Position numbers and translations under genes: made by a program
Shown: one piece after another, positions 18,473 through 28,130 of the stretch
Layout: the number at the start of each line of letters is the position of its first letter
How positions within the stretch are numbered: position 1 is the first letter of the stretch
The notes under the pieces: generated by a model
What the model was told of the DNA's origin: nothing
Databases searched by the model: none
What the model saw: only the letters and a program-made list of their open reading frames with translations
Source: Methylotenera sp.
Lineage (GTDB): Bacteria; Pseudomonadota; Gammaproteobacteria; Burkholderiales; Methylophilaceae
Direction: 5' to 3'
Length of the DNA: 36,792 bases
Assembly: GCA_009693255.1 (NCBI GenBank)
Contig: SHXQ01000014.1
Coordinates: 1-36,792, forward strand

Positions 18473-19555
18473 TTAATTATCATCACCCAAGCTTGCCAAC
18501 AAATCAGCTTGATGTTCGGCGGACAACGCGCCAATCAACTCATCCATATCACCTTCAGTAATCGCATCAATTTTATAAAGCGTCAGGTTAATGCGGTGAT
18601 CAGTAATGCGGCCTTGTGGGTAGTTATAGGTGCGAATGCGCTCACTTCGGTCGCCGCTACCAATCAAACTTTTACGCTCAGAGGCAATTTTACTTTGCTG
18701 CTCGTCCACTTGCTTGGCTTTAATGCGCGCCGCCAGCACCTGCATGGCCTGTGCTTTGTTAGCATGCTGGCTGCGGCCTTCTTGGCATTCCACTACGATG
18801 CCGCTGGGCGCGTGTGTAATACGCACGGCAGAATCTGTTTTATTGATGTGCTGCCCACCTGCGCCACTGGCACGATAAGTATCAATGCGAATATCTGCGG
18901 GGTTAATCACCACATCTGATACTTCATCCGCCTCCGGCAGCACGGCAACAGTACACGCTGAAGTATGAATGCGGCCTTGCGTTTCCGTATCGGGCACACG
19001 CTGCACCCTATGACCGCCAGACTCAAATTTGAGTTTTGAGTAGGCGCCGTAACCTTCAATTTTAACGATGATTTCTTTGTAGCCGCCGACTTCAGATTCA
19101 TTGGCGGACATGATGTCCACTTTCCACTTTTGCCGCTCTGCGTACCTTGAATACATTCTAAACAGGTCACCGCAAAACAAGCCCGATTCGTCGCCACCGG
19201 TGCCTGCACGAATTTCCAAAAAGAGATTCTTATCGTCATTCGGGTCTTTGGGCAGTAGTAGTTTTTGTAGTTCTAACTCAACCTGCTCTAGTTTTGCTTT
19301 ACCCGCTTCAATTTCCTCTTGGGCAAACTCTTTCATGTCGGGATCGCTCAACATCTTTTGTGCTTCCGCCATATCCGCTTCGGTTTGCTCAAACACATGA
19401 TACTGCGCAACGATAGGGGTAATTTCGGCATGCTCTTGGGTGATTTTCCGATAATTATCCATGTTGTTGGTCACTCCTTCAGAACTCATCAGGCGGTTTA
19501 GTTCTTCTAAACGGTCGCTCAAGGTAGCGAGCTTTCTAATCATGCTAGGTTTCAT
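18473..19555 (-). CDS. prfA: Peptide chain release factor 1
   Basis: RF1 reads UAA and UAG stop codons and triggers peptide release. The 360-residue length is exact for the family. The codon-recognition tripeptide is Pro188-Asp189-Thr190, a variant of the usual P-x-T, and the catalytic GGQ is at 233-235 in [21 protein letters not shown]. This gene is downstream of hemA, as in most beta- and gammaproteobacteria. Confidence 0.98.
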   Translation of the reverse strand: MKPSMIRKLATLSDRLEELNRLMSSEGVTNNMDNYRKITQEHAEITPIVAQYHVFEQTEADMAEAQKMLSDPDMKEFAQEEIEAGKAKLEQVELELQKLLLPKDPNDDKNLFLEIRAGTGGDESGLFCGDLFRMYSRYAERQKWKVDIMSANESEVGGYKEIIVKIEGYGAYSKLKFESGGHRVQRVPDTETQGRIHTSACTVAVLPEADEVSDVVINPADIRIDTYRASGAGGQHINKTDSAVRITHAPSGIVVECQEGRSQHANKAQAMQVLAARIKAKQVDEQQSKIASERKSLIGSGDRSERIRTYNYPQGRITDHRINLTLYKIDAITEGDMDELIGALSAEHQADLLASLGDDN

Positions 19556-19578
19556 GGTGGGGATTCTTTAACTTTAAA

Positions 19579-20823
19579 TTAGGACTTAATTCGGTAAAGC
19601 TGTTTAATCATATCTTCCAGCTTGGCATGCTCTTCACCATGCGCGTGATTGAGCGCATGGTTAGGGGCGTGTAAAAACTTGTTGGTCAGCGCATTACTCA
19701 GGCCTTCTAATACTTTTTCAGGGGCTTCCCCTTTTTGTATAAGCTTAAGCGCTTTGTCTAGCTCAGCTTGACGCGTGGCCTCAGCTTGGTCGCGTAGCGC
19801 CTTAATGGTCGGCACTGCATCGCGTTTTTTGAGCCATTGCATAAAGTGTTCTACGCGTGCCGTCACAATCAACTCCGCATCTAGCGCGGCTTCTTGGCGA
19901 TTGACGACGCCGTCACTAACCACTTGTGCAAGATCATCTACCGTGTATAAAAATACATCGTCTAACGCAGCGACCTCAGCCTCAACATCGCGTGGCACAG
20001 CTAAGTCCACCATAAAAATAGGCCGATGACGACGTGCTTTAATGGCACTTTCCACCATGCCTAAACCGACAATCGGCAATTGGCTAGCGGTGCTTGTAAT
20101 CACGATATCAAACTCAGCAAAACAATCTGTTAGGCCATTCAGTAAAATGGCCTGGCCACCAATTTTTGCCGCCAAACTAGTGCCGCGCTCTAAGGTACGG
20201 TTGGCCACCATCATACTTTTGGGCTTTTGTGCCGCAAAGTGATCGGCACAAAGCTCTATCATTTCACCCGCACCAATAAATAATACATTTTGCTCCCTGA
20301 TGTCGCCAAAAATGCGCTGTGCAAGCTTGACTGCAGCCGCAGCCATCGAAATTGAGTTTGCCCCCACATCAGTATTAGTGCGCACTTCTTTTGCCACTTC
20401 AAACGTGCGTTGAAACAGCTTGTGTAGCAACGTACCCAGCGTACCCGCATCTTGCGCTATTTTGACCGATTGCTTAAATTGTCCCAAAATTTGCGCCTCA
20501 CCAAGCACCATACTATCTAAGCCAGAAGCCACACGGAAGGCATGTTTTACCGCCTCATCATTGGGCAAAGTATAGATATAAGGTTGAAGCTTGCTGACGT
20601 CGAGCTTGTGGTATTGCGACAACCAGTTGAGCGGCTTTTGCGGGTTATCGGTGCTGCAATAAAGCTCAGTGCGGTTGCAAGTAGACAAAATAGCCGCCTC
20701 AGTCGCGTCGTGTGTGGTCAGTTCACGCAAGGCGCTGCCAAGATGCTCACTATTAAAAGCAACATTTTCACGAATTTGGATGGGGGCGGTCGTGTGGTTC
20801 ACACCGATAACATATAACTGCAT
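19579..20823 (-). CDS. hemA: Glutamyl-tRNA reductase HemA
   Basis: HemA reduces Glu-tRNA to glutamate-1-semialdehyde, the first step of haem synthesis by the C5 route. The N-terminal [17 protein letters not shown], the active-site Cys49 in [10 protein letters not shown], and the [10 protein letters not shown] segment (about 105) are typical. The start at ATG 20823 ([10 protein letters not shown], 414 residues) is preferred over a TTG 36 bases upstream. It leads the hemA-prfA-(lipoprotein)-prmC group and is divergent from rpe. The final enzymes of the same pathway include hemB at 26457. Confidence 0.97.
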   Translation of the reverse strand: MQLYVIGVNHTTAPIQIRENVAFNSEHLGSALRELTTHDATEAAILSTCNRTELYCSTDNPQKPLNWLSQYHKLDVSKLQPYIYTLPNDEAVKHAFRVASGLDSMVLGEAQILGQFKQSVKIAQDAGTLGTLLHKLFQRTFEVAKEVRTNTDVGANSISMAAAAVKLAQRIFGDIREQNVLFIGAGEMIELCADHFAAQKPKSMMVANRTLERGTSLAAKIGGQAILLNGLTDCFAEFDIVITSTASQLPIVGLGMVESAIKARRHRPIFMVDLAVPRDVEAEVAALDDVFLYTVDDLAQVVSDGVVNRQEAALDAELIVTARVEHFMQWLKKRDAVPTIKALRDQAEATRQAELDKALKLIQKGEAPEKVLEGLSNALTNKFLHAPNHALNHAHGEEHAKLEDMIKQLYRIKS

Positions 20824-20948
20824 AGGTGCAATTTTGATGGATTGCCTTATGTTAAGCAAGAAGCATCATCTTAAACGCAAGAAATAGGGTTAAAATAGCG
20901 GTTTAATGCACCAAATTTAGTTAACATTTAACAGAATGGACTTTCGCC

Positions 20949-21659
20949 ATGGATAAAACTTTTAGAATTGCCCCTAGTATTCTTTCGGCAAACTTTGCCA
21001 AACTTGGTCAAGAGATTGATGATGTCATCAGCTCGGGCACAGATTTAGTGCATTTTGACGTGATGGATAATCACTACGTGCCTAACCTGACGATAGGCCC
21101 TTTAGTCTGTGAAGCGATTCGTGAAACCGCCAAGCGCGTGGGTGGCATTATCGATGTGCATTTGATGGTAAAACCTGTGGATCGCATCATTCCTGACTTT
21201 GCTAAAGCGGGCGCGAACATCATTACTTTTCACCCAGAAGCTTCTGAACATATCGACCGCAGCCTTGCCATGGTGCGTGACTTAGGCTGTAAATCCGGCT
21301 TGGTATTTAACCCAGCAACTTCACTCAGTTATTTAGACCATGTCATGGATAAAGTGGACATGATTTTATTGATGAGCGTCAACCCTGGCTTTGGCGGTCA
21401 AAAATTCATCCCGGAAACTTTAAATAAATTACGTTTAGCGCGCGCTAAAATTGATGCCTATTATGAAAAAACAGGCCGTCAAATATGGCTAGAAGTAGAC
21501 GGTGGCGTCAATGCACAAAATATTGCTGAAATTGCCCAAGCAGGGGCAGATACCTTTGTCGCTGGCAATGCAATTTTCACGCAAGGTAAAGACGCCGATA
21601 AAAATCGCTACAACACTATTGTCAGCGAGTTGCGCGCATCATTAGCGACAGTAAAATAG
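20949..21659 (+). CDS. rpe: Ribulose-phosphate 3-epimerase
   Basis: Rpe interconverts ribulose-5-phosphate and xylulose-5-phosphate in the pentose phosphate (and RuMP/Calvin) pathways. The 236-residue TIM-barrel has [39 protein letters not shown] and [12 protein letters not shown] with the metal-binding His and Asp residues, and [12 protein letters not shown] near the end. It starts the rpe-gph-trp cluster. Confidence 0.97.
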   Translation: MDKTFRIAPSILSANFAKLGQEIDDVISSGTDLVHFDVMDNHYVPNLTIGPLVCEAIRETAKRVGGIIDVHLMVKPVDRIIPDFAKAGANIITFHPEASEHIDRSLAMVRDLGCKSGLVFNPATSLSYLDHVMDKVDMILLMSVNPGFGGQKFIPETLNKLRLARAKIDAYYEKTGRQIWLEVDGGVNAQNIAEIAQAGADTFVAGNAIFTQGKDADKNRYNTIVSELRASLATVK

Positions 21660-21670
21660 ACGGTCAAGCA

Positions 21671-22354
21671 TTGCCTAGTACCCCTAATCAGAAGTTCAAG
21701 GTCAAAGCCATCATGATTGACCTTGATGGCACCTTGATGCACACCGCACCAGAAATAGCGCGGGCGTCAAATCGCATGTTGGCTGCGCTAGGCAAATCAA
21801 CTTTAGATGCACGGCAGATAGAATCATATATCGGTGAAGGCGCGCATGCGCTGATTCAGCGCTGCTTAACAGAGCAATTGGGTGCAGAGCCTGAAGCTGC
21901 TGAATATGCAGAAGCGCAAAAGTTATTTTTTGAGTTTTATGCCCATAATGTGACTGAAAGCAAGCCTTATCCGCAGGTGCTAGAAGGTTTACAAGCTTTG
22001 CAAGCCGCAGGTTACCCATTAGCCTGCGTCACCAATAAGCCGGCAAGCTTTACCTTGCCTTTATTGGAAGCCAATCATTTAATGTCCTACTTTAAGTTGG
22101 TCGTGTCTGGGGATACGTTATCAAAAAAGAAACCAGATCCAGATCAGCTTTTTTATATTTGTGAAAAACTCGGCATTTCAATAACGGACGCCTTACTTAT
22201 CGGCGATTCTAAAATGGATATTGCGGCAGCCCGTAATGCAGGTTGCTATGTATTTACCGTGCCTTATGGCTATAATCAAGGCCAGCGCGCAAAAGCCAGT
22301 GAGGTAGATGCGCGTATTAAGCATATCGGTGATGCACTCGCTTGCTTGCATTAA
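21671..22354 (+). CDS. gph: Phosphoglycolate phosphatase
   Basis: Gph is a HAD-family phosphatase that hydrolyses 2-phosphoglycolate formed by oxygenation or DNA repair. The nucleophile Asp17 and Asp19 lie in IDLDGTLMHT, motif II is in CVTNKPASF, and GDSKMDIAAARNAG carries the acidic motif IV. The best start is a TTG at 21671, since the only nearby ATG is at 21713 and would trim the first strand. It is the usual partner of rpe in this cluster. Confidence 0.93.
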   Translation: MPSTPNQKFKVKAIMIDLDGTLMHTAPEIARASNRMLAALGKSTLDARQIESYIGEGAHALIQRCLTEQLGAEPEAAEYAEAQKLFFEFYAHNVTESKPYPQVLEGLQALQAAGYPLACVTNKPASFTLPLLEANHLMSYFKLVVSGDTLSKKKPDPDQLFYICEKLGISITDALLIGDSKMDIAAARNAGCYVFTVPYGYNQGQRAKASEVDARIKHIGDALACLH

Positions 22355-22374
22355 CAATTAAACCTATTTAATCT
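22346..22374 (+). promoter_or_regulatory. Candidate promoter of the trp operon
   Basis: TTGCAT and TAATCT are 17 bases apart. The -35 box lies inside the last codons of gph. Transcription would begin near 22381, only about five bases before the trpL ATG. No trp operator was recognised. Confidence 0.3.
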
Positions 22375-22385
22375 AACTATCTAAC

Positions 22386-22436
22386 ATGAACATCAGTAAC
22401 AGCAAAACATATAGTTGGCGATGGTGGCGGGCCTAA
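22386..22436 (+). CDS. trpL: trp operon leader peptide TrpL
   Basis: The 16-codon frame [16 protein letters not shown] begins at an ATG and ends in TAA. It has three Trp codons at positions 11, 13 and 14 of 16, which is far above chance, and it lies 78 bases before trpE. Short peptides with clustered Trp codons in front of trpE are the hallmark of ribosome-stalling control (Yanofsky-type attenuation). There is no good ribosome binding site, which fits a near-leaderless transcript if the promoter given is right. A conventional gene finder would miss it. Confidence 0.75.
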   Translation: MNISNSKTYSWRWWRA

Positions 22437-22509
22437 AGCCCCCAAGTAGCGCAAAGCGGATGAATAGCCGCGCCAAACGACACCATTTAAACCAAGCTAT
22501 AGCTAAGGA
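22410..22509 (+). promoter_or_regulatory. Trp leader RNA structure before trpE
   Basis: TATAGTTGG (22410-22418, holding the first Trp codon) can pair with CCAAGCTATA (22492-22501, one bulge), and ATGGTG (22421-22426, Trp codons 13-14) with CACCAT (22481-22486). The pairings are nested and end three bases before the trpE ribosome binding site TAAGGA (22504-22509). Two smaller hairpins lie inside: GGGC/GCCC at 22429-22441 and GCGG/CCGC at 22456-22471. No stem is followed by a U-run, so transcription termination is not obvious; stalling at the Trp codons may instead open the region for trpE translation. Confidence 0.5.
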
Positions 22510-22513
22510 AATT

Positions 22514-24022
22514 ATGTTTAGTACGATTAATTTAGAACAGTTCAACGCTCTTGCCCAACAAGGCTATAACCGCATTCCACTGGTGTTGGAAACTTTTGCG
22601 GACTTAGATACGCCCTTATCGCTATATTTAAAATTAGCCAATCAACCATACTCTTACTTGCTAGAATCTGTGCAAGGTGGCGAGCGTTTTGGCCGATACT
22701 CAATTATTGGCCTGCCGGCAAAAACGCGCATCGTTGCCTACGGCAATCAAGTACAAGTACTTGAAGGCGATATTGTTGTTGAAACAGCAGAAAACACCAA
22801 CCCTTTAGACTTTGTTAAAGGTTATCAAGCCCGCTTCAAAACGCCACCTTATCAAGGTCTACCGCGTTTTACAGGTGGGCTGACGGGTTATTTTGGCTAT
22901 GAAACTGTGCGCTATATTGAAAAAAGGTTAGTCGGGGTGAATAAGCCGGATGCGATTAACGTACCGGATGTACTGCTGATGCTGTCGACCGAAATTGCCG
23001 TGGTTGACAACTTAAGCGGTAAGCTTTATTTCATCGTCTACGCCAATCCAGCCCAAGCCAATGCCTACGAAAATGCCTATGCTCGCTTAACTGAATTGCT
23101 GAAAATGTTACGTAAAACTGTGGCGATACCACAAGCGCTTGCCACAACAAGCTCAGTCGCTAGCTCAGAATTTGGTGAAGATAATTTCAAAGCGGCCGTC
23201 AAACGTGCGCAACAATATATTTTAGATGGTGACATCATGCAGGTAGTACTTTCACAACGCATGTCACAGAAGTTTACTGCGCCACCACTCTCCTTATATC
23301 GCGCTTTACGCAGCTTAAATCCATCGCCTTATATGTTTTATTACGACATGGGCGATCATCATGTGGTGGGTGCATCACCGGAGATTCTAGTACGGCTTGA
23401 GAATGGCACCGTCACTGCGCGCCCAATTGCTGGCACGCGCCCACGAGGCAAAACCCGCGAGCAAGATATCGCGCTTGCCGAGGAGCTGCTGGCAGACCCA
23501 AAAGAGCGTGCTGAACATGTGCAACTCATGGATTTAGGCCGCAATGATGTCGGTCGAGTAGCGCAAACCGGCACGGTCAAGGTCACGGACAACATGATGA
23601 TAGAGCGTTACTCGCATGTCATGCATATTGTCAGCAACGTTGAAGGTAAACTCAAAGCGGGTATGGATGCAATTGATGTGATTAAAGCTACCTTCCCTGC
23701 CGGCACGGTAAGTGGTGCGCCTAAAGTCCGTGCCATGGAAATCATTGATGAACTAGAACCCAGCAAACGTGGCATCTACGCTGGCGCAGTCGGTTATTTA
23801 GGCTTTAATGGTGATATGGACGTAGCGATTGCCATTAGAACCGGTGTGATTAAAAACAATATACTCTATGTGCAAGCCGGTGCTGGCATTGTGGCAGATT
23901 CAGTCCCCCAAAGTGAGTGGGATGAAACGCAAAACAAAGCGAAAGCCGTGCTACGCGCTGCTGAATTGGTACAAGCGGGTTTGGATTTGAATAGTGAAGC
24001 GGTTCCGAAAGTAGGGTATTAA
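22514..24022 (+). CDS. trpE: Anthranilate synthase component I
   Basis: TrpE makes anthranilate from chorismate, with ammonia supplied by TrpG. The start at 22514 ([10 protein letters not shown], 502 residues) is chosen because it has TAAGGA eight bases upstream and matches the family; the open frame continues upstream through 22415, which overlaps trpL. Residues [15 protein letters not shown] hold the tryptophan feedback site (LLES). The C-terminal chorismate-binding core has [24 protein letters not shown] and [13 protein letters not shown]. It is the first gene of trpEGDC. Confidence 0.97.
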   Translation: MFSTINLEQFNALAQQGYNRIPLVLETFADLDTPLSLYLKLANQPYSYLLESVQGGERFGRYSIIGLPAKTRIVAYGNQVQVLEGDIVVETAENTNPLDFVKGYQARFKTPPYQGLPRFTGGLTGYFGYETVRYIEKRLVGVNKPDAINVPDVLLMLSTEIAVVDNLSGKLYFIVYANPAQANAYENAYARLTELLKMLRKTVAIPQALATTSSVASSEFGEDNFKAAVKRAQQYILDGDIMQVVLSQRMSQKFTAPPLSLYRALRSLNPSPYMFYYDMGDHHVVGASPEILVRLENGTVTARPIAGTRPRGKTREQDIALAEELLADPKERAEHVQLMDLGRNDVGRVAQTGTVKVTDNMMIERYSHVMHIVSNVEGKLKAGMDAIDVIKATFPAGTVSGAPKVRAMEIIDELEPSKRGIYAGAVGYLGFNGDMDVAIAIRTGVIKNNILYVQAGAGIVADSVPQSEWDETQNKAKAVLRAAELVQAGLDLNSEAVPKVGY

Positions 24023-24023
24023 C

Positions 24024-24587
24024 ATGTTACTCATGATCGATAATTACGATTCTTTTACTTACAACTTGGTGCAATATTTAGGTGAGCTGGGGCAAGAAGT
24101 GCAGGTCTACCGTAACGATGAAATTGATTTAGCCAAAGTGGCGTCACTCAAACCTACGCATATTGTCGTTTCGCCAGGCCCGTGTACGCCTAATGAAGCG
24201 GGCATCAGCGTACCGTTGATTAAAGAATTTTCCGGAAAAATTCCTTTGCTAGGCGTCTGTTTAGGCCATCAAAGTATAGGTCAAGCGTTTGGTGGGCGTA
24301 TTATTAAAGCTAAAACTTTAATGCACGGCAAAACATCGTTAATTTACCATCATAATATTGGTGTATTTAGAGACTTACCTAACCCTTATACTGCAACGCG
24401 CTACCATTCCTTAGTCATAGAAAAAGAGACTTTGCCAGATTGTTTAGAAATTACTGCATGGACCGAAGATGGCGAGATTATGGGCGTACGTCACAAGACT
24501 TTACGGGTTGAGGGTGTACAGTTTCACCCGGAGTCTATACTCACCGAACATGGCCATGCGCTTTTGAATAATTTCCTGAAAGAATAA
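24024..24587 (+). CDS. trpG: Anthranilate synthase glutamine amidotransferase component
   Basis: TrpG splits glutamine and passes ammonia to TrpE. The class I amidotransferase nucleophile Cys79 is in LLGVCLGHQ and the His and Glu of the triad lie in [10 protein letters not shown] near the C terminus. The 187-residue length is that of a single TrpG, not fused to TrpD. It could also serve PabB, as in many bacteria. It begins two bases after trpE. Confidence 0.96.
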   Translation: MLLMIDNYDSFTYNLVQYLGELGQEVQVYRNDEIDLAKVASLKPTHIVVSPGPCTPNEAGISVPLIKEFSGKIPLLGVCLGHQSIGQAFGGRIIKAKTLMHGKTSLIYHHNIGVFRDLPNPYTATRYHSLVIEKETLPDCLEITAWTEDGEIMGVRHKTLRVEGVQFHPESILTEHGHALLNNFLKE

Positions 24588-24591
24588 ATCC

Positions 24592-25602
24592 GTGTCATTT
24601 TCACAAACGCTTAATCAAGTCATCAATGGTCAAAACTTAAGTTTTACCGTGATGCAGTCTTTGATGCGGCAAGTGATGGCAGGTGAGTTAACGCAGGCAC
24701 AAATTGCCGGCGTATTAATCGCCTTGCGCATTAAAGGTGAAACGGTTGATGAAATTGCCGCTGCCGCCAGCGTCATGCGCGAGCTTTCTACTAAAGTCAG
24801 CATCAGCAACGATACGCATTTGATTGACACCTGCGGCACCGGTGGCGATGGCATACAGACCTTTAATGTTTCTACAGTGAGTGCATTTGTCGCGGCTGCC
24901 GCAGGCGCCAAGGTCGCTAAGCATGGTGGTCGTTCTGTATCCTCTACTTGTGGCAGTGCCGATGTATTAGAAGCACTGGGTGTGAATGTCAATCTGTCGC
25001 CAGCGCAAGTGGCTAAATGTGTGGATGACATCGGCATTGGTTTTATGTTTGCGCCTAATCACCACAGCGCCATGAAGTATGCCGCACCAGTAAGACGCGA
25101 GCTAGGCGTGCGCACTTTGTTTAATCTGCTAGGTCCTCTCACCAACCCAGCCAATGCCAAGCGCCAAGTGATGGGTGTATTTGCTAAAGTGCTTACCGAA
25201 AAATTAGCCCACGTATTACAGCAACTGGGTAGTGAGCATGTGTTGGTGGTGTGCGGCGCAGATGGCATGGATGAGATTTCATTTACCGGCGACACGCATA
25301 TTGCCGAGTTAAAAAATGGCCAAGTGACCGAATACACCATTAATCCTAGCCAATTTGGCATGGCATTGCATCAATTAAAAAGCATACAAATTCAAAATGC
25401 AGACCAATCAAAAGCCATGATTTTAGAGGTGTTGCATGGTAAAACAGGCGCAGCGCGCGATATTGTACTACTCAATGCAGGCGCTGCAATTTACGTTGCT
25501 GGCGTGGTAGATAGTTTGCAAACCGGCATCAACAAAGCCGCAGAAGTGATTGATAACGGCTTAGCTTTGGCCACATTAAACGCACTTAAAAAAACGACCT
25601 AA
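24592..25602 (+). CDS. trpD: Anthranilate phosphoribosyltransferase
   Basis: TrpD joins anthranilate to PRPP in tryptophan synthesis. The PRPP-binding GTGGD is at 82-86, with [21 protein letters not shown] following. The 336-residue length is normal and the start is GTG, four bases after the trpG stop. There is no fused TrpG domain. Confidence 0.96.
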   Translation: MSFSQTLNQVINGQNLSFTVMQSLMRQVMAGELTQAQIAGVLIALRIKGETVDEIAAAASVMRELSTKVSISNDTHLIDTCGTGGDGIQTFNVSTVSAFVAAAAGAKVAKHGGRSVSSTCGSADVLEALGVNVNLSPAQVAKCVDDIGIGFMFAPNHHSAMKYAAPVRRELGVRTLFNLLGPLTNPANAKRQVMGVFAKVLTEKLAHVLQQLGSEHVLVVCGADGMDEISFTGDTHIAELKNGQVTEYTINPSQFGMALHQLKSIQIQNADQSKAMILEVLHGKTGAARDIVLLNAGAAIYVAGVVDSLQTGINKAAEVIDNGLALATLNALKKTT

Positions 25603-25622
25603 CGCAATACACTGGAAACAAT

Positions 25623-26414
25623 ATGTCAGATATTTTAAATAAAATTTTAGCCTCTAAAAAAATAGAAATTGCCGCGAGCAAAGCGGCGGTCAGTCTAAGT
25701 CAATTGCAAAAGCAGACAGAAGCGCAAGGCGAGCCACGTGATTTCGTAGGCAGCATACACAAAAAAATCATGGCCAATAAACCAGCGGTGATTGCTGAAA
25801 TTAAAAAAGCCAGCCCCTCTAAAGGCATTATTCGCGCCGACTTTAATCCAGCAGAAATTGCCAAGAGCTATGAAAAAGGTGGCGCTGCGTGTTTGTCAGT
25901 GCTTACTGACGTTGAATATTTTCAAGGCTCTGCTGCGTATTTAAAACAAGCCCGCGCCGCGTGTAAGTTACCCGTATTGCGTAAAGATTTCCTCATCGAT
26001 GAATATCAAGTTTTTGAGGCACGTGCGATGGGGGCTGATTGTATTCTGCTGATTGTGGCTGCGCTTGAACTCAAGCAAATGCAGGCATTAGAATTATTAG
26101 CCAACGAACTAGGCATGGCAGTACTAGTAGAAGTACATGATGCCGATGAATTAGCCTTGGCGGTACAATTGGACACACCGCTCATTGGCATTAATAACCG
26201 TAATCTACGTACTTTTGAAGTGACCTTGCAAACCACTTTAGATTTATTAAAAATAATGCCGGATGACCGTTTTGTTGTCACAGAATCAGGCATCTTTACA
26301 CCCGAAGACGTTAAGCTAATGATGGACAATGATGTGCAAGGATTTTTAGTAGGTGAAGCCTTTATGCGTCAGCCTGACCCAGGTGTAGAATTGGCAAGAG
26401 TGTTTAATTGTTAA
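25623..26414 (+). CDS. trpC: Indole-3-glycerol phosphate synthase
   Basis: TrpC closes the indole ring from CdRP. The 263-residue TIM-barrel has the conserved [32 protein letters not shown] and [14 protein letters not shown] segments and the end [12 protein letters not shown]. It is the monofunctional form, without a TrpF domain; trpF, trpB and trpA are not in this window. The gap from trpD is 20 bases. Confidence 0.97.
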   Translation: MSDILNKILASKKIEIAASKAAVSLSQLQKQTEAQGEPRDFVGSIHKKIMANKPAVIAEIKKASPSKGIIRADFNPAEIAKSYEKGGAACLSVLTDVEYFQGSAAYLKQARAACKLPVLRKDFLIDEYQVFEARAMGADCILLIVAALELKQMQALELLANELGMAVLVEVHDADELALAVQLDTPLIGINNRNLRTFEVTLQTTLDLLKIMPDDRFVVTESGIFTPEDVKLMMDNDVQGFLVGEAFMRQPDPGVELARVFNC

Positions 26415-26447
26415 CTTATCAAATAAGCTAACGATTTCTTGAATTGA

Positions 26448-27446
<999 letters not shown>

Positions 27447-27468
27447 ATCTATTTTAGCGCTTACGCAC

Positions 27469-27492
27469 GCCCTTAAACTTTTATTAAGGGGC
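27469..27492. terminator. Hairpin between convergent hemB and the 27484 gene
   Basis: CCCTTAA (27470-27476) pairs with TTAAGGG (27484-27490) around ACTTTTA. The stem includes the stop codon of the minus-strand gene and is not followed by a clear U-run on either strand, so its role as a terminator is weak. Confidence 0.3.
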
Positions 27493-28110
27493 TTGTAACA
27501 AACTTTTCAGCGCAGAAATATCAGCGCGCTCTGCATTGCTACCATCTACCGCCCGTTTAGTGGACACTCTAATTTCGTCCACTTCGAAGACGCTTAACTT
27601 AATGATGCCAGACGCCATCTCAAGTGAAAAAACTGGAACTTTTTTACGGCCATAGCCATTATTATCGCGCTTGCCATCATTCATCACGCGATAAAACTTT
27701 TCATTGGTTTCAAATGGAATGTCTTGATTGAGTAGAAACATTTCCACGTCCTTCAAGCTATCTGCAAATAAATGAATGTGCGTTTCAGCACCTAGTCCAG
27801 CAGTACCATCTAGTACTGCACCAGTTAAATGCGGATTAAATCTCTCTAATAACTGCATGGTAAATAATGCGCTTTTTCTTAGATTAGCCAAATTTTCTGG
27901 ATGCTCATCACTTAAAAATAGCATATTATAAAGTTTGAGCTCTTGCTCTATTTCCGCATTAGAAGGCAAAGCGCCAAAATCAATCGCATCAAATTGACGG
28001 CCCGCTTTCTTTTTAGCATAGGCAAAGTCAGAAATACCATCCTCAGCCATCATCCTTGCCGCTTGTTGGGCAATTAACTGCCGTAATTGCTGTGAATTTT
28101 CTTTAGCCAT
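27484..28110 (-). CDS. Conserved protein of unknown function
   Basis: The 208-residue soluble protein has no signal peptide or membrane segment. It opens with a helical, Gln- and Ala-rich region, has FDAIDFGALPSNAEIEQELKLYNMLF in the middle, and then a mixed alpha/beta half with GAVLDGTAGLGAETHIHLFADS, VEMFLLNQDIPFE and VFEVDEIRVSTKRAVDGS. The GTA-G-ETHIHLF layout faintly resembles nucleotidyltransferase-fold proteins, but I cannot assign a function. It follows mrcA by 20 bases and is probably cotranscribed. The ATG at 28110 is preferred to the GTG three bases upstream. Confidence 0.85.
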   Translation of the reverse strand: MAKENSQQLRQLIAQQAARMMAEDGISDFAYAKKKAGRQFDAIDFGALPSNAEIEQELKLYNMLFLSDEHPENLANLRKSALFTMQLLERFNPHLTGAVLDGTAGLGAETHIHLFADSLKDVEMFLLNQDIPFETNEKFYRVMNDGKRDNNGYGRKKVPVFSLEMASGIIKLSVFEVDEIRVSTKRAVDGSNAERADISALKSLLQAP

Positions 28111-28130
28111 CACAAAAGTATATTTAATTG

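Noticed and set aside
22415-22513. Upstream extension of trpE by 33 residues
   Set aside because: The extension overlaps trpL, has no ribosome binding site, and does not match TrpE; the ATG at 22514 has a good one.
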